Notes: generated from the letters alone by a model not told the origin. Positions 35,648 to 47,600 are shown, numbered from the stretch's first letter. The stretch is 64,000 nucleotides of DNA from Deinandra increscens subsp. villosa (GCA_039602395.1 JBCNJP010000010.1:29763414-29827413), one strand, 5' to 3'. Made by a program: numbers and translations.

Positions 35648-35656
35648 CTATAAAAC
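35648..35656 (+). promoter_or_regulatory. Probable TATA box of the LTR promoter
   Basis: CTATAAAAC follows a GC-richer upstream stretch. About 45 bases downstream begins a CCTAAAAACCCTAACC pyrimidine leader. The same site is in the 3' LTR at about 42083. Confidence 0.6.
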
Positions 35657-37529
35657 AGACCTCAGATCATCCATAACAACTCGCCAATTCACGAGATTTA
35701 TCTCCTAAAAACCCTAACCTCGTCCGCGATCTTCTTCTGCGAAATTCGAGCAAACGGTGAAGTGTTTGGAGGCCATCTCCTGCAGTCCTAGGTTTCGAGG
35801 TATGCTCTACAATAGCCCTCAATCAATTTCAGTTAATATTGTTGTTATGATCGAGTTCTAAATCTAGGTTAAAATTAGGGTTCTTGGATATAAATCATCA
35901 AATTCGGATGATCGGGTGGGAGTTAGGCTCTGAATTTTTGTAGGTACTCTTAAAATGATGTTATATAAGAAAGCCCTAAGTTTTTTTCAGACTTGGTAAA
36001 GGTTTGGTATGGGTTTTGTAAACGTGTCAAAAATTAGGGTTTTCATGTCGTTATTCTGCCCAAATCGAGCAAACGGTTTTGAATTAAGCTTTGCCATTTT
36101 AAAGGATATTATAAAATGTTATAATGGATAATACCCTAAGACGGTTTTGAATAAAAATGAGTTTTGATAATAAAATGGGAATTTTATGAAATTAGGGTTT
36201 CGGAATAAGGTTATTTAATATAAAATAATCCGGAGGGTATGGGGACTTGAATTTTGGTATGGTAACATGTTTATATATATAATAAACATATATGGATTTA
36301 ATATGGAGAAATAATAAAGCATTAAAGATACCGAGTTAATCGGATATTTAGAAGTTCGTGCGGACCGGAAGGGTAAGCGCCTGTACTCTGGGGTTTCTGG
36401 CAAAAGCGGGAGTGTCGCCATCCCATCTGGGCAATGGCATCCCAACACTGGGCGATCCCGGAGTGAGCGTTTACTTATAGGAATGCGCGTCTTCATATTA
36501 TCATTAAAAGAAAAGGATAACTGCCTAAAGGGCATTTTGGTCATTTTGACCTTTAAAAAGGATAAACTTAATAATTGAATATTATTAAGATAATAAGATG
36601 TTAAAATAAACATAGGAAGTGTTTATTGTATAAAACCTTGCGTTAACGCCATACGATACGCAAATTAGGTTAAATCGGGAATCGTTGCGGAAGTTCCGTT
36701 CGTGTAACATAAGGTGAGTTCTATGAGCCCACTCTTAAATATTTTAAATGCTTTAAATGTCTTTCGGGCTGATATACATACAAATGTTATAAAATGCATC
36801 TAAATGATTTATAACTGAAATGTTGCCTATTTGAATTATTGGAGTATTAAACTGTTGAATTACCTTCGAGTAAATATATATATCAGATTGCTAAGGTGCT
36901 AATTGTTAATGGATATATTGAACTGTTAAATTGTTATTGAATTGATATATATACGTGGACTGTTATGGAAATGCATATACGTGAAATATCTTGAATTGAT
37001 AAACTGTTGAAAGGCTTTTGGGATATATATATATATAGAGAGAGAGATAAATATATATATGGTATATTATGAAAATGATATTAAATCATTTGTACGTGTT
37101 ATAACGTAAATATAATGACTGTGATATGATATGTGTTATATTTGCTTCGGAATTAAATAGTCAAGTGATAAAGGGATTATTAGTAAACGTTATAGTGAAT
37201 ATGTATGATTATATGAGAACATGTGATACATTTGCTTTATTATTATGTGGTGGATACGCCGCTGGTACTTCCTATATATAAACATAATAATATTAGTTAC
37301 CCGGTATATCAGAAGTGTGGAGGATACGCCCTGTATACATACACCAACGGTAAATTGGGGGGGGGGGGTGTCCACGTGTTGCAGTATATGAAGACCTTAT
37401 CACTGTTTACTAATAATCTTAAGTCACTTGGGTATTTAACTAGGGGCGGGTAGTCGTACAGGGAGAGTTATGAGGTAGTGTTGCTCAAGGGGATTGGAGA
37501 CCACTACAAATAGAAAAGGGAAAAAGCTA

Positions 37530-37715
37530 CTGTCCGTTACAGGGAATGCTCTAAAGGGGTAAACTCGGCAGCTAGCAAATAGGGGAAGGCGGTGCAACTG
37601 TCCGTTACAGGGAATGCTCTAAAAGGGTAAACTCGGCAGTTAGTAAATAGGGGAAAGCGGGGTGACTGGCCGTTATAGGGAATACCCTAAAGGGGTAAAC
37701 TCGGCAGTCGGCAAG
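37530..37715 (+). repeat. 68-bp minisatellite in 5' LTR, three copies
   Basis: Copies start near 37531, 37599 and 37667 (TGTCCGTTACAGGGAATGCT, then GGGGTAAACTCGGCAG). The same array is in the 3' LTR at about 43968-44150. Confidence 0.9.
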
Positions 37716-38277
37716 GATGGTTTCTCTGCTTATGTAGTAGCAGGGTTTACACTGGTAATAGATGTTGGGGTTATAGAAAAGGGATATTGGGATAAATGGT
37801 TTTATAGGGGGTGTTTCCTGTTAAGGAATATTACGTGTTGTATAATTGTGATATATATTATACTTGATAAATGTTTGTGAAAAAGGGATCTTGCAGGTCC
37901 AAGGGTTTTAAACCTCATGCCGAGGTAAAGCTTTTAAAATATAGAACTCACCAGCGTAAGCTGACCTTTTCCAAAAATGTATGTCAGGTCAGGGTGAGGC
38001 TTCGACTAGTTGTGAGAAGGCCCTGGTGATAAGGGATTAGACGGGCAAGCTATCGGACGGAAGGAGAGTTCCTGGCAAGCTGGCATAGATATAGAAATAA
38101 AACGTAGTGACGTTAGTATTTCCTTATGTAAATTATCTCTTACTTTGTAGTACTTGGCAATTAAATAAAAGTTTAAAATTTCCGCTGCTTAGTTATCTCT
38201 GTTAATACCTTGTGTTCATGAGTAAATCCGATTCGTGACCCCTTCTAGAGCCAAGTCTGGAAGTGGGCGTCACAAGT

Positions 38278-38290
38278 TGGTATCAGAGCC
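38278..38290 (+). other. Primer binding site, initiator tRNA-Met
   Basis: TGGTATCAGAGCC lies three bases after the LTR end and is complementary to the 3' end of plant initiator tRNA-Met. Confidence 0.95.
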
Positions 38291-38800
38291 TTGGTTTAAG
38301 AGATTTAGGTACTAATGCAGTATCTAGACTTAAACTAGGACTCTGGGAAAACAAAGTAAGATGAGATAAGGAATGTAGATGCCAGCCAGGATGGCTTATG
38401 CCCGTAGAAATGAGAATACATTAGGGACATAGTAAATAGCATCTAGAGTATGTGAAGTGTGGAAAAGACCAGATTGCAATTAGCTACTGCAATTTGGTAT
38501 TAGCCACATAAACAAACCCTAGGTCCTAACTATTGTATGTCCAAGTGTAGAGAAAATATGAGACGGTATAATTAGGGAGCGAGATGACTTGAAGAACCGG
38601 TTTTAACTTAGAGTTACCGGTAGAAGGATAAAGAGAAGAATGGACATTTAGAAGGATTGTGATATAAGTAACTGGGTTTTTGAACACATCATAACTATAT
38701 AATTGCTTTGGTACCGGTACTTATCTGGTTATCATGTATTCAAAAGTTCAAGGACTTTACGTCACATAAATTCTGAAATGTCATTCACCTGGAATGTAGG

Positions 38801-40012
38801 ATGATGATGATAAGAGGCGGACGTGGTAGAGGTAGGGGTGCCGGTAGAGCAACCGGTACAGGAAGGCGTGCGCGTGTGAATCCCGAACGAGAGAATAACG
38901 CGAGAGATAACATCTTTACGAACGAGCAAATGGAAGCTATGGCGGCAGAGGTGAATCAAATGTTTCAGGCGGCCTTGCCTAATCTAATCACTCAACTTCA
39001 TGGAGCTGCTGGTGGAGGTGCAAACGGAGCTGGAGCCAGAGGAGCCGCTGGTGATACTGCTGGAGATGTGGGAAATGCCGATCGCGGATGTTCTTTCAAA
39101 TCGTTTATTGGATGTAGGCCTCCGTCATTTGAAGGGCAGAGAGATGCAGGTTCGACTGTTCGTTGGATTCGAGAAATGGAAGCTGTAATAGGTATTAGTG
39201 AGTGTCGTCCAGACCAAGCAGTGAAGTACGCAGCCCATTCCTTCAAAGGAGAAGCATTATTTTGGTGGGACTCTATTCTACAATCCCGAGGCGAGCAAGC
39301 TGTTGCTGTTATGAGATGGAATGATCTGAAAGCGCTAGTGATGAACAAGTTTTGTCCGAAACACGAGTTGGAAAGGATCGAGATTAACTTTCTGAAGTTC
39401 GAAGCAGGTACTATGACCCATCAAGAGTTCACGAGCAAGTTTGACGAGATGGCAAGGTTAGTGCCAAGATTGGTGACACCCGAGGAAGAGAAGGTGAAGA
39501 GATACGTTCAGGCCCTTCCTGTTGCTGTAAGGAAGATAGTTAGACCTCATGTTCCAAAGACGTACCAGGAAGCAATTGACCTCAGTGCTATGGTTTACGA
39601 AGAAGAATATGGCAACGAAGGAAGACCGGGAGAACCTAAGAGGAAAGTTTCAGAGACTAGTGAAAGTTCAAAGAAGAGTGACCGAGATTTTCACAAAAAG
39701 CAGAAGAAAGATTCAAAAGACATCAAGCCGAAGTGCCGTAAGTGTGACAAATATCATCATGGAGAATGTTGGGTAAAACCAACTAGTTGCTATAGGTGTG
39801 GAAAGGAAGGACACTACTCTAACAGTTGTCCAGAAGCTAAGAAATGCTACGAATGCGGAAGCCCGGGGCATGTTAAGGCAAATTGCCCTAGGATAGTGAG
39901 AAACCCGATACCATTGAGGGCAGTTCCAGCTTCAGGAACCAAGGGTAAAGTTTATACCCTAACTGCTATCGAAGGACCTAATATGACCTCAGGTACAATT
40001 CTCGATAAATAA
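38801..40012 (+). CDS. gag: Gag structural protein of the gag-only element
   Basis: This is an intact 403-residue ORF. Residues 5-23 are an Arg/Gly-rich patch. Residues 62-95 are Gly/Ala-rich. Residues about 96-265 form the retrotransposon Gag (capsid) domain, with GCRPPSFEG, AAHSFKGEALFWWDSI, MNKFCPKHELERIEINF and MTHQEFTSKFDEMARLVP. Residues 275-310 are a basic Lys/Ser-rich linker. Three zinc knuckles follow: C312-C315-H320-C323 (shortened), C330-C333-H338-C343 and C349-C352-H357-C362. The ending TAIEGPNMTSGTILDK corresponds to the linker before protease in Gypsy polyproteins, then a stop. It should assemble particles that package the element RNA. The start is the first of three consecutive ATGs. 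Codons look unconstrained by frameshift or stop, consistent with recent activity. Confidence 0.93.
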   Translation: MMMIRGGRGRGRGAGRATGTGRRARVNPERENNARDNIFTNEQMEAMAAEVNQMFQAALPNLITQLHGAAGGGANGAGARGAAGDTAGDVGNADRGCSFKSFIGCRPPSFEGQRDAGSTVRWIREMEAVIGISECRPDQAVKYAAHSFKGEALFWWDSILQSRGEQAVAVMRWNDLKALVMNKFCPKHELERIEINFLKFEAGTMTHQEFTSKFDEMARLVPRLVTPEEEKVKRYVQALPVAVRKIVRPHVPKTYQEAIDLSAMVYEEEYGNEGRPGEPKRKVSETSESSKKSDRDFHKKQKKDSKDIKPKCRKCDKYHHGECWVKPTSCYRCGKEGHYSNSCPEAKKCYECGSPGHVKANCPRIVRNPIPLRAVPASGTKGKVYTLTAIEGPNMTSGTILDK

Positions 40013-40908
40013 TGTGCCTGATTTTGTGTTATATGCTTTATCGAATGGTTTCATGAATTGCTTGATAAACCGTTAGTTAGGATTGAGAATCCTTTAGATC
40101 GTAACTACCTTAGAAAAATGAACGCTAAACGTTAGAAATCGTCCGAAGATTAAAGATTGCAGCAGTAATGTTTACACTGAGGAAAGGGGAGCATTAATCG
40201 AGATTATACACAGAATGTCCAACTAGCTCATTGAAAGTAAGTGATAAATGGTCATAAATTATACTGACTTTGTTGTGGTTAGAATAGTAATGTCATCCTA
40301 CACTAGGCTAGGACTAGTACACCTCTGGTTGTATCAAAGGTGTGGTAGATACGCCGCTGGTACATCTTATATATATACACCTGAGATACAACGAGAAGTG
40401 GACTAGAGTTAGTCTTGTGTAAGTAGATAGTACGGGCCACTGTGGAAAACAAATCGGTAGAATTTATGGATATAAATCACTTATTAGTAAGCAAGTGAGG
40501 GATTGTTGGAATTCAAGAATGAAGACCAATGCATGCAAGTGTAGATAAACGTTCAACGTACGCAAAGGGTAAAATGGAGCAGTAAAAGTCTCACAGAGAC
40601 GCGTTCTTCCAAGGGGTTAGCTAATATATCGTCTGAAAGATCGTTGCAGTGTTGAAGCGAACGGGCCAGAAATGATATCTTTCGATAGAATCGTATTAGA
40701 TGTCAGGTTATCGTACATAGAAATGCGTGTTGCGGTTCTAAATCGCAACTAGAGGAAAGGGTTAGGAGCAGAATAGTTCCTTTAGCTAGAATGTTATGAA
40801 TGCCTAGGTAAAATTCTGAATCAACCTAGGAAGGAAAAGGGGTGAAATTGGAATATCTCATTTATAAGTTATTCGTAAACGGAGCAGGTTTCGGGACGAA
40901 ACCTTATT
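40013..40908 (+). other. 3' non-coding interior of the gag-only element
   Basis: No ORF of note. Much of it (about 40095-40905) aligns by eye with the reverse of 58452-59400, including GGTAGATACGCCGCTGGTAC against the stretch near 59145 and GAGCAGGTTTCGGGACGAAA against that near 58480. It is thus the 3' interior of the family, retained next to the polypurine tract. Confidence 0.7.
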
Positions 40909-40923
40909 TAAGGGGGGTAGAGT
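40909..40923 (+). other. Polypurine tract
   Basis: AAGGGGGGTAGAGT directly precedes the 3' LTR and is the usual primer for plus-strand DNA synthesis. Confidence 0.9.
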
Positions 40924-43900
40924 TGTAACATCCCAAAATTTGATAGAATACGTAGCTACTATGATAAATACATGTGATATATGTATTAGGTAGCTAAACG
41001 TGTTAAAACGTTTGAAGAATGCATGTTTACCCATTACCGGGTAATAAATCGATAAAAGATAATGTTGCGTGAATAATACACGTGTTGATTGGTAAAATGA
41101 ATTAAGGAAATGAAATTATACGTGTTTTATATCAAGGATAATTGATATATATGATGTTAGCATGAAAAACGTAGCTAAACGTTTATATGATGGAAATAAA
41201 TGATAACCGGGAGAAAATAGGTTTACACGGTTACACGATATTGAAATCATGTATAGATATATGTCTAATTGTGTGAATACATGTGAAATATTCATTTGAT
41301 GGATATATACGTGGAAATACGTGTTTGAATAGTTATACGTGTGAAAAATGCATGCTTAAATAGTTAACAAGAAAATGGAAGGGTAGAAAGTGTAAATTAT
41401 GGAAATACACAAATATATATATGTATATACATTATTATATATGACCCGAACCTTCAAGAATGTTAGAAACATGTTTAGGAAGGTTATAAGATGTAAAATG
41501 ACAGTTACATCAAAAGATTAGGGTTTAATATGCATAAGATAAAAGTAAAAGGGCTAAAAGTGTAATTTATTTAAAGTTATGAATACTTACGGATATTATA
41601 CGTATCTATACCTTTTATAAGTACCCCGAGACTTATAATGTATTATAATAATATCCTAAAGTGATTCGGTACATAAAATAATAAGTATTATAAAGTTTGA
41701 GGGGCCAAATATGTAAATAATGAAAAATATATATAAATATATATAAAAATATATACGTATGTATACGTATATCATCGAGGGTGTCCCGAGCCTTAGAAAC
41801 TTTATTTAACATGTTTTATAATAGTTCGGTACATAAAATGACAGTTTGGTAGAAGTTAGGGGCTTAAAATGTAAATATAAAGTGGAGGGACCAAAACTGT
41901 CATTCTGCCAAAGTACCAGGCGGTACGCGAGCCACCTCCCCTCCCCTTGGCGGTACGCGAGCCGGTGATAGTCGCGATTTTGGCTTGGCTCGGTCTTACA
42001 GCCCACGTTTGAACCCCTACGTGTCGTTTTTCTTCGAATTCGTCATCACCGAACGTGGAGGGACCTGGGGCGACCTCGACCACTATAAAACGGACCTCAG
42101 ATCATCCATAACAACTCGCCAATTCACGAGATTTATCTCCTAAAAACCCTAACCTCGTCCGCGATCTTCTTCTGCGAAATTCGAGCAAACGGTGAAGTGT
42201 TTGGAGGCCATCTCCTGCAGTCCTAGGTTTCGAGGTATGCTCTACAATAGCCCTCAATCAATTTCAGTTAATATTGTTGTTATGATCGAGTTCTAAATCT
42301 AGGTTAAAATTAGGGTTCTTGGATATAAATCATCAAATTCGGATGATCGGGTGGGAGTTAGGCTCTGAATTTTTGTAGGTACTCTTAAAATGATGTTATA
42401 TAAGAAAGCCCTAAGTTTTTTTCAGACTTGGTAAAGGTTTGGTATGGGTTTTGTAAACGTGTCAAAAATTAGGGTTTTCATGTCGTTATTCTGCCCAAAT
42501 CGAGCAAACGGTTTTGAATTAAGCTTTGCCATTTTAAAGGATATTATAAAATGTTATAATGGATAATACCCTAAGACGGTTTTGAATAAAAATGAGTTTT
42601 GATAATAAAATGGGAATTTTATGAAATTAGGGTTTCGGAATAGGGTTATTTAATATAAAATAATCCGGAGGGTATGGGGACTTGAATTTTGGTATGGTAA
42701 CATGTTTATATATATAATAAACATATATGGATTTAATATGGAGAAATAATAAAGCATTAAAGATACCGAGTTAATCGGATATTTAGAAGTTCGTGCGGAC
42801 CGGAAGGGTAAGGGCCTGTACTCTGGGGTTTCTGGCAAAAGCGGGGGTGTCGCCATCCCATCTGGGCAATGGCATCCCAACACTGGGCGATCCCGGAGTG
42901 AGCGTTTACTTATAGGAATGCGCGTCTTCATATTATCATTAAAAGAAAAGGATAACTGCCTAAAGGGCATTTTGGTCATTTTGACCTTTAAAAAGGATAA
43001 ACTTAATAATTGAATATTATTAAGATAATAAGATGTTAAAATAAACATAGGAAGTGTTTATTGTATAAAACCTTGCGTTAACGCCATACGATACGCAAAT
43101 TAGGTTAAATCAGGAATCGTTGCGGAAGTTCCGTTCGTGTAACATAAGGTGAGTTCTATGAGCCCACTCTTAAATATTTTAAATGCTTTAAATGTCTTTC
43201 GGGCTGATATACATACAAATGTTATAAAATGCATCTAAATGATTTATAACTGAAATGTTGCCTATCTGAATTATTGGAGTATTAAACTGTTGAATTACCT
43301 TCGAGTAAATATATATATCAGATTGCTAAGGTGCTAATTGTTAATGGATATATTGAACTGTTAAATTGTTATTGAATTGATATATATACGTGGACTGTTA
43401 TGGAAATGCATATACGTGAAATATCTTGAATTGATAAACTGTTGAAAGGCTTTTGGGATATATATATATATATGAGAGAGATAAATATATATATGGTATA
43501 TTATGAAAATGATATTAAATCATTTGTACGTGTTATAACGTAAATATAATGACTGTGATATGATATGTGTTATATTTGCTTCGGAATTAAATAGTCAAGT
43601 GATAAAGGGATTATTAGTAAACGTTATAGTGAATATGTATGATTATATGAGAACATGTGATACATTCGCTTTATTATTATGTGGTGGATACGCCGCTGGT
43701 ACTTCCTATATATAAACATAATAATATTAGTTACCCGGTATATCAGAAGTGTGGAGGATACGCCCTGTATACATACACCAACGGTAAATTGGGGGGGGGG
43801 GGGTGTCCACGTGTTGCAGTATATGAAGACCTTATCACTGTTTACTAATAATCTTAAGTCACTTGGGTATTTAACTAGGGGCGGGTAGTCGTACAGGGAG

Positions 43901-44710
43901 AGTTATGAGGTAGTGTTGCTCAAGGGGGATTGGAGACCACTACAAATAGAAAAGGGAAAAAGCTACTGTCCGTTACAGGGAATGCTCTAAAGGGGTAAAC
44001 TCGGCAGCTAGCAAATAGGGGAAGGCGGTGCAACTGTCCGTTACAGGGAATGCTCTAAAAGGGTAAACTCGGCAGTTAGCAAATAGGGGAAAGCGGGGCG
44101 ACTGGCCGTTATAGGGAATACCCTAAAGGGGTAAACTCGGCAGTCGGCAAGGATGGTTTCTCTGCTTATGTAGTAGCAGGGTTTACACTGGTAATAGATG
44201 TTGGGGTTATAGAAAAGGGATATTGGGATAAATGGTTTTATAGGGGGTGTTTCCTGTTAAGGAATATTACATGTTGTATAATTGTGATATATATTATACT
44301 TGATAAATGTTTGTGAAAAAGGGATCTTGCAGGTCCAAGGGTTTTAAACCTCATGCCGAGGTAAAGCTTTTAAAATATAGAACTCACCAGCGTAAGCTGA
44401 CCTTTTCCAAAAATGTATGTCAGGTCAGGGTGAGGCTTCGACTAGTTGTGAGAAGGCCCTGGTGATATGGGATTAGACGGGCAAGCTATCGGACGGAAGG
44501 AGAGTTCCTGGCAAGCTGGCATAGATATAGAAATAAAACGTAGTGACGTTAGTATTTCCTTATGTAAATTATCTCTTACTTTGTAGTACTTGGCAATTAA
44601 ATAAAAGTTTAAAATTTCCGCTGCTTAGTTATCTCTGTTAATACCTTGTGTTCATGAGTAAATCCGATTCGTGACCCCTTCTAGAGCCAAGTCTGGAAGT
44701 GGGCGTCACA
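40924..44710 (+). repeat. 3' LTR, 3787 bp
   Basis: Nearly identical to the 5' LTR at an offset of 6435. Differences are mostly single substitutions plus changes in the TATATA and G runs. It is followed by ACTAT. Confidence 0.95.
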
Positions 44711-44715
44711 ACTAT
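44711..44715. repeat. Target site duplication ACTAT, right copy
   Basis: Identical to 34484-34488. Confidence 0.9.
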
Positions 44716-45026
44716 TTTATTTAATTAACTTTTATTTAGTAATATTAATAATAAAAAATTATTATTTATATTTCACTGATAAATAATTATTAACAAGTAA
44801 GAATTATATTTCTGCTTTTATTATTAACAAATTAATAATATTAGGAAATGATTAATTATTATTTATATCAATATATAAATAACAATATTAAATCATTTCA
44901 GTTTTCAAAGAACGACGTTTACTAATTAAACGTGTTTGGTTCTCATTGCTCTCAGTGTAACTCTTACAGGCCACAACTGGGTCGGGTTCTTAGAAATTGT
45001 CGGGTCTGGACATACAATATCCAACA
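44716..45026 (-). mobile_element. 5' LTR of the minus-strand Copia element, second part
   Basis: Continues the LTR interrupted at 34488. It ends CAATATCCAACA on the plus strand, the mirror of the TGTTGG at 33457, as expected for an LTR with TG...CA ends. Confidence 0.75.
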
Positions 45027-45204
45027 CATCATTGATGACTCATATGATACAGTCTATTACACCAATTCAATCATTCATACCAATATGAACTTGTCCGTAT
45101 AAACCATAACTTTCACACTTCAATCTTTCTTAATATTCACAGTTTTACCTTATAGTTTCCACTTCATAAATTTTGGGGCGAAATTTTTTTTAATAAGGGG
45201 AGAC
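45027..45204 (+). mobile_element. 3' interior end of an older Gypsy element
   Basis: It ends GGGGCGAAATTTTTTTTAAT then AAGGGGAGAC, a Gypsy-type end of interior plus polypurine tract, directly before an LTR start at 45205. The Copia element above is inserted in it. Confidence 0.6.
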
Positions 45205-45968
45205 TGTAACAACCATTAATTTTTAATTTAATATTGAGTTATCATATTATAGTGTTATTTTAATTAAAAAATAAACGTTGAATAAATCATAAATTTTAAA
45301 GTATTCTATATATTATACGGACTTATTACACAAATATTTAAATTTTATAAAGTAACATATAAGTTAATTAAATAATTTTTTTGATTAAATAAATAATGAT
45401 TTAATTAATTTTAGGTGTAGTTTTATTAGAATTTATAAAATTGACATAATCTTTGTTTGTTCTTTTTTAAAATTTCATGTTGTTCAAATAAAAGATTTTC
45501 TTCTAAAATAGTTATTTGATTTTTTTTTCTTGATCCCTTTTTCCGGTGAGCGTCGCCGGCAGCAACCTCCAATTCACCCGGAAAATGGTTAAAACCATTA
45601 AACCGACCGTTTTTCTTCACCATTCAACCTGGAAACGCTCATATCATGACTATAATCATCATAATCGTACCAAAACCATCATTAGAACACGTTTAAATCT
45701 GTTTTAATGATTAAAGTTTATAACCGATCAAACCCTTAGTGCACAGTTATGTGCCCGTTTTTTTCTTTATTGCAACACTATAAATAATCCCACGACGTTC
45801 CCAAATTGTTTCTGCACCTAAAACATCAAAAATTATCCATTTTCTGTCCATGTTTCGTGTCACTGACCTCGCTGCCGCCGCCATCTCCGGCGACCTCCAT
45901 CAACCTGTTTTTCTGGCATTCCATCAAGGTAATTCTTACACCACTGGACTCGGGTTTTTGTTAGGATT
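45205..45968 (+). mobile_element. 3' LTR start of the older Gypsy element, interrupted
   Basis: Begins TGTAACAACC. AT-rich U3 is followed by ACTATAAATAATCC (about 45778-45791) as a probable TATA box and a leader with Ala-coding GCTGCCGCCGCC at 45870. It is cut at 45969 by an LTR in the other orientation. The 67-codon frame at 45850 is not a credible protein. Confidence 0.6.
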
Positions 45969-47600
45969 TGTGACGCCCACTCCCAGTCTTGGCTCCAGGA
46001 GGGGTTACGTGTCAGATTTACTCATGAACACATGGTACAGCAGAGATAACTAAGCAGCGGAAATTAAAAAAATTTCATTTATATATTTGTTAATACAACA
46101 GTAAGGAAGATAACAACATAATCTAATAACTAGATCTTGTCTATTACTATGCCAGTCTACTACCGAGTCTTTCCTGATAGCTTGCCCATCTAATCAGTCC
46201 TTGCTAGAGCCCTTCCCTTGCTACTTTAAACATCACCGATACCCGACATACATGCTTTTAAAGGTCTGCTTACGCTGGTGAGTTCTAAGTATTTAAAACT
46301 TTTAGCTTTCCTTGAAAGGTTACCTTAAACATTTGGGGCCTAACGGCTCCTATAAACATTTAACAGGTATAAAACAGAACAGAGTTATACCAAAACATTT
46401 AACCTTTAAACCTTTATCAGGTATAAGACATAACAGAATTATACCAAAACATTTTAACCATTCATCCTTTACCAGGTATAAGACATGAAAAAATTATACC
46501 AAATTATTCATTCCTCTAAGCATTGTCTATTGGAACCACGTTAGTTCCTTGGACAACCGTCGCCACCCGAAACCTTTTCATAGAGTAGCCTTGGTTACCC
46601 CGGGGAACCGTCATTCCCCGCTTCTAGTTGTACAACCACCTGTTACTTCATACATAGACAATCTTTTGCTTAGATTAAAACTAACTCCAAGGATTATTTT
46701 CTCTATCTGGAAAACTTAGTTTCCCTTTTTAAACTTTGCTTGAAAAAGTTTAACATCTTTATTACTCGTGCATTATAACCTTCCCGAAAAGAGTTTATAA
46801 CAGGTAATAACAACTTTAAAACAGTCATAAGCATTATAACATTTCACGTATGTGTATTAACACAAAACAGGCACAAGGCATTTCAAATACTTTAAAAGTA
46901 ATAACTTTGCATGTATATCAGCCCGAAAATAGTAAAACATTTAAAAGTGGGCTCATAGAACTCACCTCATTCTCTTAAGCAGTTAATTCAGACAAAGTCT
47001 CTGCAATGCCTTCCAATTAACCCTAATTGCATATTGTACGACGTTAACACAAGGTTTAATAAAATAAACACTTTCTTTGTTTATTTTAATACCTCATTAT
47101 CTTAATAATATTAAATTATTAAGTTCATTCCTTTTAAAAGGTCAAAATGACCAAAATCGCCCAGTAAGGGATGCCATTTCCCAGTTGGGATTTATGCGAC
47201 ACCCTCGCTTTTGCCAGAAATCCCAGTGTACAGACGTTTACCCTTCTGGTCCGCGCGAACTTCTAAATATCTGATTAAATCGGTATTTTAAATACTCTAT
47301 CATTTATCCATTTTAACTTCATATATACTTATTATACATAAAGACCTGTTACCATACCAATAATCAAGTCCCCATTCCCTCTAGATTTTTTATATTAAAT
47401 ACTCATATTACAAAACCCTAATTTCCCGTTTTTCTCATTTCTTTATGAAAACTCATTTTTAGTTGAAACCAGCTTAGGGTATTATCCATTATAACATTTT
47501 ATAATGTAATTTAAATTTTCAAAGGTTAATTCATCACCGTTTACTCGAGTTTGATAGCACAACGTATAGAAAACCCTAATTTCAATATTAACACTTTAAA
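45969..47600 (-). mobile_element. Partial LTR of a relative of the gag-only element, minus strand
   Basis: Begins TGTGACGCCCACTCCC, the reverse of the gag-only LTR end. Homology continues through the U5 to the block at 47150-47270 and into the leader (GGGTATTATCC at about 47480). It then fades near 47600, so U3 is lost or diverged. The 68-bp minisatellite is absent; a different 54-bp array sits at 46365-46500. Confidence 0.75.
46365..46505. repeat. 54-bp tandem repeat, three copies
   Basis: AGGTATAAGAC...TTATACC units start at 46365, 46419 and 46474. AGGTATAA and TTATACC make each unit self-complementary. Confidence 0.85.

Larger units (their letters stand above)
34489..38274 (+). repeat. 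5' LTR, 3786 bp
   Basis: Starts TGTAACATCCC and ends GGGCGTCACA. U3 is about 1.16 kb up to a TATA box, followed by a very long R-U5. It holds a 68-bp minisatellite (37530-37715), a G9-10 run at 37356 and a block shared with other LTRs (36351-36500). It differs from the 3' LTR by roughly 15-20 positions that I could count. Confidence 0.95.
34489..44710 (+). mobile_element. Complete gag-only LTR retrotransposon (TR-GAG type)
   Basis: The element is 10,222 bp long, with LTRs at 34489-38274 and 40924-44710, target duplication ACTAT on both sides, primer binding site 38278-38290, one Gag ORF 38801-40012 and polypurine tract 40909-40923. The interior is only 2.65 kb. Directly after the Gag zinc knuckles and a short linker, where Gypsy polyproteins enter protease, the ORF stops and about 0.9 kb of 3' non-coding interior follows. 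Reverse transcriptase, RNase H and integrase are absent. This matches terminal-repeat retrotransposons with a GAG domain, which rely on enzymes from an autonomous relative. The insertion splits a Copia LTR. Confidence 0.92.

Noticed and set aside
36215..36613. 132-codon minus-strand frame, present again at 42650-43048
   Set aside because: It is duplicated only because it lies in both LTRs. It has no domain, and conservation seems to be at the nucleotide level on the plus strand.
45850..46053. 67-codon frame starting MFRVTDLAAAAISGD
   Set aside because: It lies in an LTR leader and crosses the junction with another LTR.
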